A stretch of DNA of 31,160 nucleotides, taken from contig JH155877.1 of the NCBI GenBank assembly GCA_000226015.1, positions 9,857-41,016 on the forward strand, read 5' to 3'. Positions 12,701 to 20,456 of the stretch are shown here, one piece after another. The position numbers and the translations under genes are program-made. The notes under the pieces were generated by a model. The model was not told where the DNA came from. It did not search any database and was given only the letters and a program-made list of their open reading frames with translations. This DNA comes from Mnemiopsis leidyi. Its lineage: Eukaryota > Ctenophora > Tentaculata > Lobata > Bolinopsidae. The first letter of the stretch is position 1, and every line of letters begins with the position of its first letter.

Positions 12701-15700
12701 TTGGTGGCTATTGAAATACATACATGAAAGATTTAACCATTTTAAAAGTCTGAAAATATATCTCACAAGGATTTTATTTCGTAAAAGACAGAAAAGTTCT
12801 CATGATGCGTGCTTATTCGCTGAAAATGTTAAAAACTTCAATATCAACACTTAGGCAATGTTAGCATACAAGCCTGGTCTGTGTTGCTGTAGGGTCACCT
12901 TAGTAAAACAGTCTAACTGCTAACATTCATCCATATCTGAATGCTGTCTAATACCGAATACATGCACATAACCAAATATCAATGTACACAATTCTTTAAG
13001 TTCCCCGCCATGATCCCCCTCGCTCTTCATATATCATTCAAACCTCCATTCGGTTAAGACACGCTCAATTTCCTTGTCTAATGGCTTATTCCTTGTCATG
13101 TTTGTGCTATTTAATAAAAAAATAAAACTTCGCCTGGTTTCTTTGCGCTGTGATCAAAATCTTTAGTCCACACCAGAGCAGTTCAGTAGAACCCAAGGAA
13201 GCCTAAGAACAGTTGTCTACAAACAGCTCATATCTGAGTTGTTATAGGAGTATTATCTGGTCGGATCACATCATACTTGATAAACTTCCCCTTATTCCTC
13301 CGATCTATCCTCCCCTTCAACCCCCTCATCTCCTCCACCAGCAAACAAATACATTCCTCCTGCTCCGGAGCTACTGCCATGTTCTCCCCCAACATCCCCA
13401 ACTTGTTCTCCGAGGTGGAGCCCAGGTAGAGCCTCTCTATGGGGGAGTAGGTACCCAGCACGTAACACACAGCCAGGGTGATGAAGGTAGTCTCCTCCAC
13501 GGGGAGACCCTGGAGTATCGTCTCCATGGTAACTCTCTGGTCCTGTTCGGGAGGTGGTGACGTCATGTAGGTCGGACTGTTGGGGACGAAGGCGTAGTTG
13601 GTGAAAGTCTGGAAGTTTACCGCCGTGTGGTAGACCGAGACGTTAACGATGATAGCTGTAAGGTACTCCACTAGTTTTTCCTTGGTGGAGATCTGTGTAG
13701 GGAACCCGGCACCGTCTTTAAAACCCCTGAACCCCACCTCCACCACCTCCTTCAACACGTTGTGTAGCTCGGTATCCATGGCAACATCCTTGTCGCTAGG
13801 ATACGAAATGTCCACCATCCTCCTGGTATAGTTGCCCAGTATCTCCCAGTAAGACAAGATATCATCTCTAAACAGATACCCAGGTATCTCTCCCACTCCC
13901 CGTCTCTTTATCTCTTCAGGCAGGATCAGGTTCTGATAAGTGAACCTGCTGTAGTAGTTACTGAGAACCTTCATGAAGTGATCACCACCAGACAGGTAGG
14001 AAGAAACGATGTTCTTCCCGGGGTTTATCAGCACGTTTCTAGCCTGTACGTTGATGGGGATTATACCCTGGATGTGAGGCTGGAGTAGTCGGAAGACAGG
14101 GTGAGCGTTGGGGAGGTTTCGGTAAACCGCCACCGCCATCACTTCGTTTATAGCGTGCGCACGTGCGAAGTGTTTACAGAATACTTGCACGTTTGAGTCC
14201 GCGCACCTGAACCACATCTTGGCAAGGAGCCAGGACAGATGATCCTGGTGGTCCATATCCGTCTTGTAAGGCTCAGGTGGAGACCAGAATGAAGCGGGTT
14301 TTCCGTCATTTCGGTTCTCCAGACGGATCTGTACGGGCAGTACTTTCCCATCGTCAGTTTGGTAGAGAAGACAATCGGCTAGGACAACATACCAGGTCTC
14401 CTTAGTTCCCGTTAGTTCCTTACTCCGCTTACCGCCGTGACCTACTCCTATCAGGTCGTCGTTGTTTATTTCAAACAGACGGCCCTCTTCAATAGCCCCT
14501 TGTACAGTCTTCCCTTCCATTGCATACGCAGGAACAGATCCTTTAGCCCATCTTTCATCCAACGACTCCACTTTGCTAATCTGTAGACCGTTAGGACTAC
14601 ACAACATTTGTCTCCCAAACTCCTCATCATTCCGAAACACTTTTGCTACTTTCAGCGATTCTAGAACGATCTCCTTCGACCAGCCCATGTTCTTGCTTGT
14701 CTCCCTTATGTATTTTTCGTAGTTCTCAAAGGAATCAAAATGTTTCTCGTGATAGGTCTGGATAACTTTCTCCATCAAATTCCCCAGAATATTCCCTCTT
14801 ACCTCTTCTCTTACAGGCTTTCTTAGACCTTCGAAAGCTTTCATGGTCGCCTCCCTGAACTTCAGAAACCTCGGCAACTTGGAATAATGCAGCTCCCCAC
14901 AAAACCCAGGATGGGGATGCAGCCCTGTCTTATTTTTCCCTGGTTTAAACCAACTCACCATCGACTGTAACGTATCAAGATCCTCCTCTCTCGCGTCCAG
15001 GATGAACTTCTCCGTCTCCAGGTGTTTGAGGGTTCCCGCCCCCTCCCTGACTAGGAAGTGGGGCGGACACCCCATCTCAGCCGTTGTGGGGTTCCCGGCC
15101 ATGGGGTTGTGGGGGTAGATGTAGTTCTTGATAGGGAACCTGTAGGGTTGTCTATCATACACGATAGTGATCTGTCTGACGTACAGTGCGTCCTTGATTA
15201 TCTCAATCATGTTGCTCTCCAAGTCTACTTTCAGGAGCTTGGGAACCCCAATATTGGCAGGAAGCCAAAAGTCGACCGTCACCGCGCCTTCCGTGTCCGT
15301 GGGAAAATGTTCCTCGACCCTGATCAGCTCAGACTCGTGTTCTGAGCCGGGGTTGATGGTCAGCATCATGGAGCCGTCGTTCCACTTGGCTGTCCTGTCC
15401 TTGGAGGGGATGTTGGCTCCAGTCTGGATGATAAAGGTGTAACATGTCTCCTCTGAGGAGGCTGCCTCCTCGTGGTTTACTGTCATCTACACCCTATAAT
15501 TATGCTATTGTTAATGTTTACTCTTTGTTTTAAAATCAGGGAAAATGACTTAAAACCTTTTACCACATTGGACTGTAATAATAAGGCGGGATATCTTATA
15601 ACTGGCCTCTATCGTTTGATAGATTTGGAAATGAACTTTTATGAGGGAAATAAAATCGTGAACTGTAACTAGATCGTTGTCCAAAACGGACAACAGACCA

Positions 15701-18700
15701 TTTAAAGTACTAATTTCCGGATTAAATTTGAACAAAACACTTAAAAATATTTTAAACTGTATCTGTTTTTGTCGATAGATTAGTTTTGAAGGCTCCTTGT
15801 GGAAACTTTAACTGCGCTTTTGAAACACTCCTTTCAAGGACAGCATACCCTCATTTCACTTTATCAAATATGATAGCAAACTATTTAGGCAAAAGACCAA
15901 GGTTCCTTATTTCTGGCAACTTAGCAACATCATAAACAAATCAAATCTGAAAGCATGGAAAAAGCCTTCCCTTAACACGTCGAAGCTATTCCGGCTAAAC
16001 AACAGGGTGCTTAACAAAAGTCAAAATAATAAGAGTTGGTGTTTGACCGCATGAAATGGGGTGAAAGACTGAAAGCAGCATGGAAACATGGTCAGCCTCT
16101 AATAGGAGCTGTGTCAGTCTAGAGCCCTCCAATCGTAAATTGCGTAGATGAACAGAAAGATACGTGTTTTCGAAAAGACAAGCATGGTTTTTTTACGAAT
16201 GCAGCCGCATTTGTCATATCATGTATTATATGGGAATTTGCTTCCTGTCTTAAGACAGAAGTAAAACCTTTAAAAAGTAACAAAACGCGAAAAAATGAAG
16301 AATATGAAAGCAACTCACAATTTGATTTTTGAACTGCTCGAGTTGTGCGAAAAGACAAGACCTGAGTTTTGCTTTTGATGCCAGGATGAGGCGCAAACTA
16401 TGACTAGGTTTCATTAGGATAAGCTATGACTAGGTTACATTAGGATAAGCTATGACTAGGTTACATTAGGATAAGCTATGACTAGGTTACATTAGGATCA
16501 GCTGTTGACTTACATCATGAGTAGATATTCACGTACCTTGCTTTACAAAGCACCCAGTAACACAAGCACAGCGAAATTTACTGGGAAATCACGGTTTCAA
16601 AGCATATAGAATGTATAAGTTATAACTATAAGAATAAATAAATATCGGCAGCGATATAAAATAAACTCATGGGAGCGGGTCCTTAGTTCAAACACCCATA
16701 TACATAGTTTGTTCATATTGTTGGGATAACTGTGACTAACCACAACTACGTTGCGAGTTCTACACAGTCTACTGTATCAATGTTAGTAACAGTAAAAAGT
16801 TAACAGACATAATATATGCAGATATGATGCAAAAAGCAAGCAGATGAACTAAAATAAACAAACAAATAAATGTGCTGGTTTTACTGATAATCAAATGTAA
16901 AACGTAGAAAATTAGCGATGATCTACTTAAATAAGTCCGACAAGACCGTATATTATCGTATATGGAATGCTGTTATTCTAAAAGTTTATCGAAAGTACAT
17001 ACCTACCATAATACACAACAAAAATTAGATCTCAACATTCTGAGCTCTGTATCATTAGTGAAATTTCCACCTACAGAAGTAATTCACTAGAAAAAGTAAT
17101 CGTATCCTACACTACCAATACCAGCTGTTTCTACCACACATGAACTATAACTAAAGTTTCGGGAGAGACTGCGGCCCAACATTCTGAAAATCTTAATTAT
17201 TCGTATAGGCGTGATCATAGGGATTTCAAGGTGGCTATTCATGAACTTACTTCTAAAGTGTTGCTATCGGACCACTTACTTACAACCACAAGCAATACTA
17301 TGATTGCCAGGTGGATAGACGGACTACCGTAAATAATCTTGAAACACCTAACCAGGTATGTGAGTTTATGGAGTGAATATAAAGGATAAATATAATTACC
17401 AGTGTTGTTTTGAGATAACTACCACTGTTGTTTTCAGGCCAGTATTGAGGATCACAAGGAGAGGATTAACAATCTGAAGGACATGCTAGATTCTCTAAAC
17501 GAGCATCCACTAATGTAAGTCTGTTTGTCTGTTAGTCATCCACTAATGTGAGTCATTTTGTTTGTGTGTCATCCACTAATGTAAGTCTGTTTGTCTGTGT
17601 GTCATCCACTAATGTAAGTCTGTTTGTCTGTTAGTCATCCACTAATGTAAGTCTGTTTGTCTGTGTGTCATCCACTAATGTAAGTCTGTTAGTCTGTTAG
17701 TCATTTACTAATGTAAGTCTGTTTGTCTGTGTGTCATCCACTAATGTGAGTCTGTTTGTCTGTGCCTATGTTTGTCATCCACTTGTCATTTTGTGAGTCA
17801 TTTTGTTTGCGTGTCTGTTGGTCTATTTGAAGTGTTGCGAAACCAAATATCCAGCATACAGAGTGAAGTTTTTAATAACAGATTTCTGCAAAGTCCGATC
17901 AACTGATATGCCAGAAAACAACCCAGGTCACACATTAACATAAAAAAAGAAACTTACACTTTTCACACTTTCACCACCTCTCACCCACTTTCTCAGAAAA
18001 CTAGGAGAGATAAACACAGCACTACAACACGCTCACTCACCTCACACATTCACTCTGGACACAGTACTGGAATCTAACTTTACCAAACGTAGATCTCTAG
18101 CTTTAAGGTATTTGGCGTATTGTGTATCTTGTATTCCATGACAAACTACCACACATTCACTGAATATTTTAGCTGCTTTCATTCAACTTTTTACTGCGAA
18201 TGTACTAAATCAGAAAAGGTATCTAAAAATCATTACTCAACGAATTATCAAAGAAAAACGGTGCAGCTAGGATTAACGTAAATTGTCTCTCTTACGTGAC
18301 ATAGTACAATACACTTAAATACACATAATACAATACACAGTTCCTTTTCGACATCTAGAACACCTGAACTCGACGTTAATCACGTGATTTATATTTAGCA
18401 AACATTCTTGATTTAAAAAGGCACTAGAAAAAAAGCCAACTAAGTAAATCACAGAGGCCAGCTCATACAGCGTTAAAATAAAAACGCTTGCTCACATTAA
18501 TTGATATTGTTGTGACACTGAAAGTTTTCCTGTTGCCGCCACAAAGCTACTGTTTTCATTTTGTTTTTCTGCCTCGATACCCGACACGTTTTAAAGTTAG
18601 TACGGGCTGAAGTGTAGTCCTGGGTTTACATGGGCGAACTGACCTGGGCTGACTACGAGTTTTTCTTTTTGCTGGTAGACAAGGAGAAAAGGTTTCCCTG

Positions 18701-20456
18701 TTTTCTTCTGATTACGCTATATCTAGTGTTTGTCCTCATGTTGTGTTTTTTCAGTTTCTCCTTGTTAAAATGTGTACTATCGTCCATATGGCACTATCGT
18801 CCATATGGCATAATGGTTTTCATGCCAAATGATATGGGGGTGGGGATTGCGACCACCTCCTCCCAAACTGTCAGTCAGTTCTATTTTTAGTTACATTCTT
18901 CTTCGCCCAGGGCTCGGTTCAATAACAGATATGAGTACATCCACGAGGCATACGAGAAACTAGATGAAAAAGCAAAGAAAAGACGCAAGGTATAGTTTTT
19001 TTTCAATAGTTTTTGTGTGCATCTTTTCTTGATCAATGAGAATACTATTTTAAAGGGGAAATGAAATTAATTGTCAGCATTTCTACATTCTTGATAGAGT
19101 AGACCTACTTTTCAAGTGCAGCAATAGTAACCACATGGCAGTGCCCAGTGGTAAACCACGTGACACGGTGTATAATATACACTGTATATGACTGTAATAG
19201 TTCATACTGTTAACTGTAGGAACTCTGGAATATCTATAAAATCTGTTATTGTGACTGACAGTTAGGCACCAAGTCCTCCGGCCAAAGTTGAGCTTCAAAG
19301 TTTATTGCAGGTCGTCCAACAACTAGACCTAATCAGCTTACCGGTAAAAAGTTTATTAACGGTTGAAAGTTGTGTGGTAACTGTAATTTTAAGTCATTAC
19401 TCATAAAACAGAATTTGTGCACGCACCTCGTGAGTTAAAATCAAACATAGTTTCTCGAAGACAAAACTAATAAGTTTTGGAAATACTTGTTTCTCTCGTC
19501 CTTGAGAAAAAATGTTGGATTTCTAAATTTGATTTATCGTGCTTCTTGCTGCAATTATCCTAGCTAGGAAAAAAGAACAAAAAAGAACAACAGAAAACAA
19601 AAACAATGGTTGTGCGCTATATAAGCCAAAGTTGTGACACTTCCAATCTAAACGTGTGTCAAATAACTTTAATGTGGATCACAACACGAAGAAGACGGGA
19701 TACATCCTCATGGACCGGCACTCGAACAATAGTGCTTTTCTTGCGCTAAAGTTCTTACCACTTGTATTCTAATGTTTATTAGACGTTCTGGAGACATGGA
19801 GATTAGACGTTCTGGAGTTACCAGTTGGTCCAAGACCGTCTGCAGAACAATCCATCGACAGTGAGATTTCTTCAATTGAACCCGTCCTTGGGAAGCCACC
19901 TCCAGACCCGTCGGGGGACGGCAGTGCTGCATATTTGGGCTCTATGCAGCTGTAGGCCGCAGGAGCTCTACGCTTGCACGTGATAAACGTGGAGAAATAG
20001 GCACGATACAATTTCTATGGCGTCATTATCTTCACAGCAATATCTACATGACTATTGTGTTGGGAATTAACAGCTAGCAGTTATACGCTTGTTGCTCCAG
20101 AATCATGTATGGTTCAGTAGAAGATCCGCATATTATCATATCTGCATGTCAACTCTACTGCATATTATCATATCTGCATATCAACTCTACTGCATATTAT
20201 CATATCTGCATATTATCATATCTGCATATCAACTCTACTGCATATTATCATATCTGCATATCAACTCTACTGCATATTATCATATCTGCATTTATTATCA
20301 TATCTGCATATCAACTCTACATATCCCCAGGTACTAGAAGACTCGTACAACTTGTTCCACTTCAACCGCGAAGTAGCCGAACTGAACGTGTACATCAGCA
20401 GCAAGGAGATAGTTGCCAATAGCAACGACTTGGGACGGGACTACGAGCACGTGCAG
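603..20456 (+). CDS. Spectrin-repeat protein gene, 29 exons, partial at both ends
   Basis: I joined 29 exons with GT/AG borders whose codon phases match at every junction, giving about 1,100 residues with no stop. The product is an array of three-helix spectrin repeats of about 106 residues. Recurring signatures are the helix B pattern (LLKKHK, LLIKHHND, LMKRHDALRSEL, LLSKHQAF), the helix C pattern (W-x-x-L/I: LWDVLNDH, QQWDELNNLL, KAWDDLNDLL, AQWDDILQK) and the C-to-next-A linker (RRKVLEDSYNLFHFNREV). Members of this family are rod-like actin-linked scaffolds of the membrane skeleton or large linkers (spectrin, plakin, nesprin). No calponin-homology, PH, SH3 or EF-hand module is in the window, so the subfamily is undetermined. 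Helices before the first exon and after the last are missing, so the gene extends both ways. An antisense lipoxygenase gene lies in its largest intron. Confidence 0.82.
743..948. repeat. 21-bp minisatellite with CRE and E-box cores
   Basis: About nine copies of a 21-bp unit start 16 nt after the exon 1 donor. Perfect TGACGTCA octamers occur at 743, 764, 785, 806, 827, 848 and 936. In most copies the octamer overlaps CACGTG. Open frames here on both strands are by-products of the repeat. Confidence 0.9.
1091..1165 (+). CDS. Spectrin-like gene, exon 2
   Basis: Acceptor cctcag, donor gtttgt, phase 0 at both ends, 25 residues (VCDLGQELIESDNF...), matching the spectrin helix B segment G-x-x-LI. 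Confidence 0.82.
1329..1409 (+). CDS. Spectrin-like gene, exon 3
   Basis: Acceptor attacag, donor gtaagt, phase 0 at both ends, 27 residues (LQEHYEKLVQLCKQRQLRLL), helix C of a repeat. Confidence 0.82.
1410..2863. other. Spectrin intron 3
   Basis: AT-rich intron with scattered cacgtg motifs (2040-2110). Small open frames lack domain features and I regard them as chance. Confidence 0.6.
2864..3095 (+). repeat. 64-bp tandem repeat carrying the exon 4 splice acceptor
   Basis: Four copies start at 2864, 2928, 2992 and 3056. Each holds the exon's first ~40 nt (tacctaagtgacacagacga...). Copies 2-4 also carry an upstream cag acceptor. The last copy is the true exon start. Exons begun at the earlier acceptors would meet TGA. 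Confidence 0.92.
3056..3172 (+). CDS. Spectrin-like gene, exon 4, acceptor inside a tandem repeat
   Basis: 39 residues, phase 0 at both ends (YLSDTDEILNWLSDMEKIV then AQLLLKKHK), helix A with its tryptophan and the start of helix B. The acceptor and first ~40 nt of the exon occur in four tandem copies of 64 bp. I chose the last acceptor because upstream copies read into TGA. Confidence 0.85.
3319..3418. repeat. CTGTAA hexamer microsatellite
   Basis: About 16 nearly perfect copies end 53 nt before exon 5. The minus-strand Val-Thr repeat frame is an artefact of the array. Confidence 0.95.
3472..3582 (+). CDS. Spectrin-like gene, exon 5
   Basis: Acceptor ttaacag, donor gtcgga (weak), phase 0, 37 residues (ALEEEISGYEPMISGLKKQQ), helix B. 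It sits 53 nt after a CTGTAA hexamer array. Confidence 0.78.
3824..3955 (+). CDS. Spectrin-like gene, exon 6
   Basis: Acceptor cttcag, donor gtaagt, phase 0, 44 residues (YSQILQLAKQRRQYLVFAYS, then VRSWIQEK), helix C running into the next helix A. Its last 22 nt plus the donor GT recur exactly at 3986-4009. Confidence 0.85.
3934..4277 (+). repeat. Degenerate repeat of exon 6 end plus donor
   Basis: The 24 nt spanning the exon 6 end and donor GT (3934-3957) recur identically at 3986-4009. Increasingly diverged copies (gaggagt...aaaaagt, ttaacacttttt) continue to about 4277. Confidence 0.85.
4278..4905. other. Rest of spectrin intron 6
   Basis: No recognised feature. A GC-richer patch with gcgcgc motifs lies at 4640-4760. 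Confidence 0.5.
4906..4989 (+). CDS. Spectrin-like gene, exon 7
   Basis: Acceptor tttcag, donor gtgagc, phase 0, 28 residues (EALLCTIKAPEEYADADVVE), the loop and helix B start of the repeat. Confidence 0.78.
5281..5386 (+). CDS. Spectrin-like gene, exon 8
   Basis: Acceptor ctacag, donor gtaaga, starts in phase 0 and ends with one extra base. 35 full codons (ELETYEYRIEEVTDLGQQLI). Confidence 0.83.
5638..5747 (+). CDS. Spectrin-like gene, exon 9
   Basis: Acceptor tctcag, donor gtgagg. Two bases complete the previous codon (E), then 36 residues (IARLWDVLNDHVEDKRIELI), helix C with the conserved W. Confidence 0.82.
5931..6053 (+). CDS. Spectrin-like gene, exon 10
   Basis: Acceptor tttcag, donor gtcaac (weak), phase 0, 41 residues (NWINCKAKALLAIQSGDVTN). 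Confidence 0.78.
6054..6539. other. Spectrin intron 10
   Basis: Nothing recognised except a long pyrimidine-rich tract (6470-6535) before the exon 11 acceptor. Confidence 0.6.
6540..6663 (+). CDS. Spectrin-like gene, exon 11
   Basis: Acceptor ctgtcag preceded by a long pyrimidine tract, donor gtaggc, ends with one extra base. 41 residues including SVQKVSQQWDELNNLLD, helix C. Confidence 0.85.
6929..7023 (+). CDS. Spectrin-like gene, exon 12
   Basis: Acceptor ttcaacag, donor gtttat. Two bases complete the previous codon, then 31 residues (KLRTYITDLDSFLLWQDEIL), helix C end and next helix A. Confidence 0.8.
7098..7136. repeat. Short acgtgcatatc repeat
   Basis: About four copies of an 11-bp unit lie in the intron shortly before exon 13, containing repeated CACGTG or near-CACGTG cores. 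Confidence 0.7.
7162..7282 (+). CDS. Spectrin-like gene, exon 13
   Basis: Acceptor cctcag, donor gtaaga, 40 residues plus one base (VDLLIKHHNDTRAEIDTFKP), typical helix B. Short repeats of acgtgcatatc precede it. Confidence 0.85.
7661..7790 (+). CDS. Spectrin-like gene, exon 14
   Basis: Acceptor gaccag, donor gtttgc, 42 full codons (KLSSLTDKWENIEQNWDGRA), ends with two extra bases. A 38-bp intronic direct duplication begins at the donor. Confidence 0.83.
7791..7866. repeat. 38-bp direct duplication starting at exon 14 donor
   Basis: Two diverged copies of a unit beginning tttgcgaaggagacg, the first starting within the donor of exon 14. Only intronic sequence is duplicated. Confidence 0.75.
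7867..8139. other. Rest of spectrin intron 14
   Basis: No feature beyond the 38-bp duplication that precedes it. Confidence 0.5.
8140..8221 (+). CDS. Spectrin-like gene, exon 15
   Basis: Acceptor ttttcag, donor gtggtt, one base completes an R codon, then 27 residues (ALQMFKRDVRLAENTLNKQD), helix A of a repeat. Confidence 0.8.
8486..8658 (+). CDS. Spectrin-like gene, exon 16
   Basis: Acceptor cctcccag after a strong pyrimidine tract, donor gtacgt, 57 codons plus two bases (KLNTFEKLTVLAETKLDTLK), helix B. It is the longest exon of the visible set. Confidence 0.83.
8659..9620. other. Spectrin intron 16
   Basis: About 960 bp, AT-rich. Short open frames on both strands show no recognisable domain. 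Confidence 0.6.
9621..9736 (+). CDS. Spectrin-like gene, exon 17
   Basis: Acceptor cctgcag, donor gtgagg, 38 residues (RLQKFLDDSGELTQWLKEN) ending helix C and starting the next helix A with its W. Confidence 0.86.
9927..10052 (+). CDS. Spectrin-like gene, exon 18
   Basis: Acceptor cccccag, donor gtgaga, 41 full codons (YPALMKRHDALRSELTNNEP), clear helix B match. Confidence 0.87.
10407..10522 (+). CDS. Spectrin-like gene, exon 19
   Basis: Acceptor gacattag, donor gtaaat, 38 residues (IEELQKAWDDLNDLLEEKEK), helix C. Confidence 0.86.
10739..10876 (+). CDS. Spectrin-like gene, exon 20
   Basis: Acceptor ctctccag, donor gttagt, phase 0, 46 residues (KLQDLKVLVADLDAALASPD), next helix A and loop. 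Confidence 0.83.
11065..11174 (+). CDS. Spectrin-like gene, exon 21
   Basis: Acceptor caccag, donor gtgcct, 36 codons plus two bases (MIAEELDGLDLICEEIPEVE). Confidence 0.78.
11439..11581 (+). CDS. Spectrin-like gene, exon 22
   Basis: Acceptor tttccag, donor gtttgt, 47 full codons with a lysine run and NLREFNKLAGDEEQYLKEKQ, helix C end and next helix A. The donor begins a 61-bp intronic duplication. Confidence 0.84.
11582..11698. repeat. 61-bp direct duplication starting at exon 22 donor
   Basis: gtttgtaactag... at 11582 and gtttgtcactag... at 11643 are diverged copies that each end in gaagtttagtggctttcag. The donor hexamer is copied, the exon is not. Confidence 0.8.
11825..11978 (+). CDS. 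Spectrin-like gene, exon 23
   Basis: Acceptor atatccag, donor gtaggt, 50 full codons (AEMLLSKHQAFVGDLEKHTP), clear helix B, ends with two extra bases. Confidence 0.87.
12163..12253 (+). CDS. Spectrin-like gene, exon 24
   Basis: Acceptor cttcag, donor gtaagc, 30 residues after one linking base (LKQLKAQWDDILQKSEARNK), helix C. Confidence 0.85.
12473..12595 (+). CDS. Spectrin-like gene, exon 25
   Basis: Acceptor ctctccag, donor gtttgt, phase 0, 41 residues (ESYLKEIAHLITTDTPADEA, then LTKHKTVQ). The next intron is 4.8 kb and holds the antisense lipoxygenase gene. Confidence 0.85.
12596..13227. other. Spectrin intron 25, part before the lipoxygenase gene
   Basis: Downstream flank of the antisense lipoxygenase, presumably including its 3' untranslated region. 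No clear poly(A) tract marking a young retrocopy was found. Confidence 0.5.
13228..15486 (-). CDS. PLAT-domain lipoxygenase, intronless, nested antisense in a spectrin intron
   Basis: A 752-residue intact frame from ATG (15486) to TGA. Lipoxygenases insert O2 into polyunsaturated fatty acids using a non-haem iron. Residues ~15-122 form a PLAT/beta-barrel domain for Ca2+/membrane binding, and ~130-752 the helical catalytic domain. The five iron ligands are visible: H439 and H444 (CKHFARAH), H620 and N624 (YHTAVN), and the C-terminal I752 directly before the stop. Other family landmarks are SWLLAKMWFRCADSN, YRNLPNAHPVFRLLQPH and IPGYLFRDD. The stereocontrol ('Coffa') position aligns with A482 (INVQAR), which in the family favours S-hydroperoxides. 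The length is near that of animal 5/8/12/15-lipoxygenases (660-700) with a slightly longer N-terminus. It has no introns although its host gene has dozens, which suggests retroposition or intron loss. Positional specificity is not readable. Confidence 0.93.
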   Translation of the reverse strand: MTVNHEEAASSEETCYTFIIQTGANIPSKDRTAKWNDGSMMLTINPGSEHESELIRVEEHFPTDTEGAVTVDFWLPANIGVPKLLKVDLESNMIEIIKDALYVRQITIVYDRQPYRFPIKNYIYPHNPMAGNPTTAEMGCPPHFLVREGAGTLKHLETEKFILDAREEDLDTLQSMVSWFKPGKNKTGLHPHPGFCGELHYSKLPRFLKFREATMKAFEGLRKPVREEVRGNILGNLMEKVIQTYHEKHFDSFENYEKYIRETSKNMGWSKEIVLESLKVAKVFRNDEEFGRQMLCSPNGLQISKVESLDERWAKGSVPAYAMEGKTVQGAIEEGRLFEINNDDLIGVGHGGKRSKELTGTKETWYVVLADCLLYQTDDGKVLPVQIRLENRNDGKPASFWSPPEPYKTDMDHQDHLSWLLAKMWFRCADSNVQVFCKHFARAHAINEVMAVAVYRNLPNAHPVFRLLQPHIQGIIPINVQARNVLINPGKNIVSSYLSGGDHFMKVLSNYYSRFTYQNLILPEEIKRRGVGEIPGYLFRDDILSYWEILGNYTRRMVDISYPSDKDVAMDTELHNVLKEVVEVGFRGFKDGAGFPTQISTKEKLVEYLTAIIVNVSVYHTAVNFQTFTNYAFVPNSPTYMTSPPPEQDQRVTMETILQGLPVEETTFITLAVCYVLGTYSPIERLYLGSTSENKLGMLGENMAVAPEQEECICLLVEEMRGLKGRIDRRNKGKFIKYDVIRPDNTPITTQI
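15487..17437. other. Spectrin intron 25, part after the lipoxygenase gene
   Basis: Must hold the lipoxygenase promoter and 5' leader; no clear TATA box was recognised. It contains the 26-bp repeat at 16396. An open stretch of 54 codons at about 17170-17334 (+) resembles nothing I recognise. Confidence 0.5.
16396..16499. repeat. 26-bp tandem repeat
   Basis: Four copies of a unit containing ctatgactaggttacatta start at 16398, 16424, 16450 and 16476, inside the large spectrin intron. No overlap with a splice site. Confidence 0.9.
17438..17514 (+). CDS. Spectrin-like gene, exon 26, donor at the head of a 33-bp array
   Basis: Acceptor ttttcag, donor gtaagt, 25 codons plus AT (ASIEDHKERINNLKDMLDSL), helix B. 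The last 11 nt and the donor recur seven times downstream. The downstream donors would add an immediate TAA or TGA, so the first one is the coding choice. Confidence 0.82.
17504..17790 (+). repeat. 33-bp tandem repeat carrying the exon 26 splice donor
   Basis: Eight copies of catccactaat|gtaagt (two have gtgagt) start at 17504, 17537, 17570, 17603, 17636, 17669, 17702 and 17735, followed by a degenerate tail. The first copy is the real exon end. Confidence 0.93.
17997..18107 (+). CDS. Spectrin-like gene, exon 27
   Basis: Acceptor tttctcag, donor gtattt, 36 full codons (KLGEINTALQHAHSPHTFTL). Together with exon 28 it makes this repeat longer than usual. Confidence 0.72.
18108..18910. other. 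Spectrin intron 27
   Basis: No recognised feature apart from a duplicated 17-mer near 18779. A hydrophobic 86-codon frame at 18630-18890 has no flanking splice or domain support. Confidence 0.5.
18779..18810. repeat. Short direct repeat
   Basis: actatcgtccatatggc is present twice in tandem in the intron before exon 28. Confidence 0.8.
18911..18989 (+). CDS. Spectrin-like gene, exon 28
   Basis: Acceptor cgcccag, donor gtatag, one linking base then 26 residues (HEAYEKLDEKAKKRRK), helix C of a repeat. Confidence 0.78.
18990..20330. other. Spectrin intron 28
   Basis: Holds a small direct repeat of attagacgttctggag (19777-19819) and the array at 20129-20320. A possible 33-nt cassette at 19311-19343 was rejected. 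Confidence 0.5.
20129..20320. repeat. 16/32-bp tandem repeat before exon 29
   Basis: Composite array of catattatcatatctg and tatcaactctactg units with aactctac at 20151, 20183, 20231, 20263 and 20313. It ends 10 nt before exon 29. The exon itself is not repeated. Confidence 0.9.
20331..20456 (+). CDS. Spectrin-like gene, exon 29, last one visible
   Basis: Acceptor atccccag, donor gtaacc, phase 0, 42 residues (DSYNLFHFNREVAELNVYIS, then NDLGRDYEHVQ). This is a strong spectrin helix A and the canonical loop before helix B. The repeat is incomplete here, so a further exon must exist. Confidence 0.87.

Noticed and set aside
13213-15442. Plus-strand frames of 60-115 codons opposite the lipoxygenase
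   Set aside because: Shadows of the long minus-strand coding sequence.
18630-18890. Hydrophobic 86-codon frame on the + strand
   Set aside because: Intronic, no splice or domain support, composition typical of T-rich chance frames.
19311-19343. 33-nt phase-0 cassette exon (VVQQLDLISLP) between spectrin exons 28 and 29
   Set aside because: It has gcag and gtaaaa borders, but inserting it breaks the strong continuous helix match RRK|VLEDSYNLFHF.
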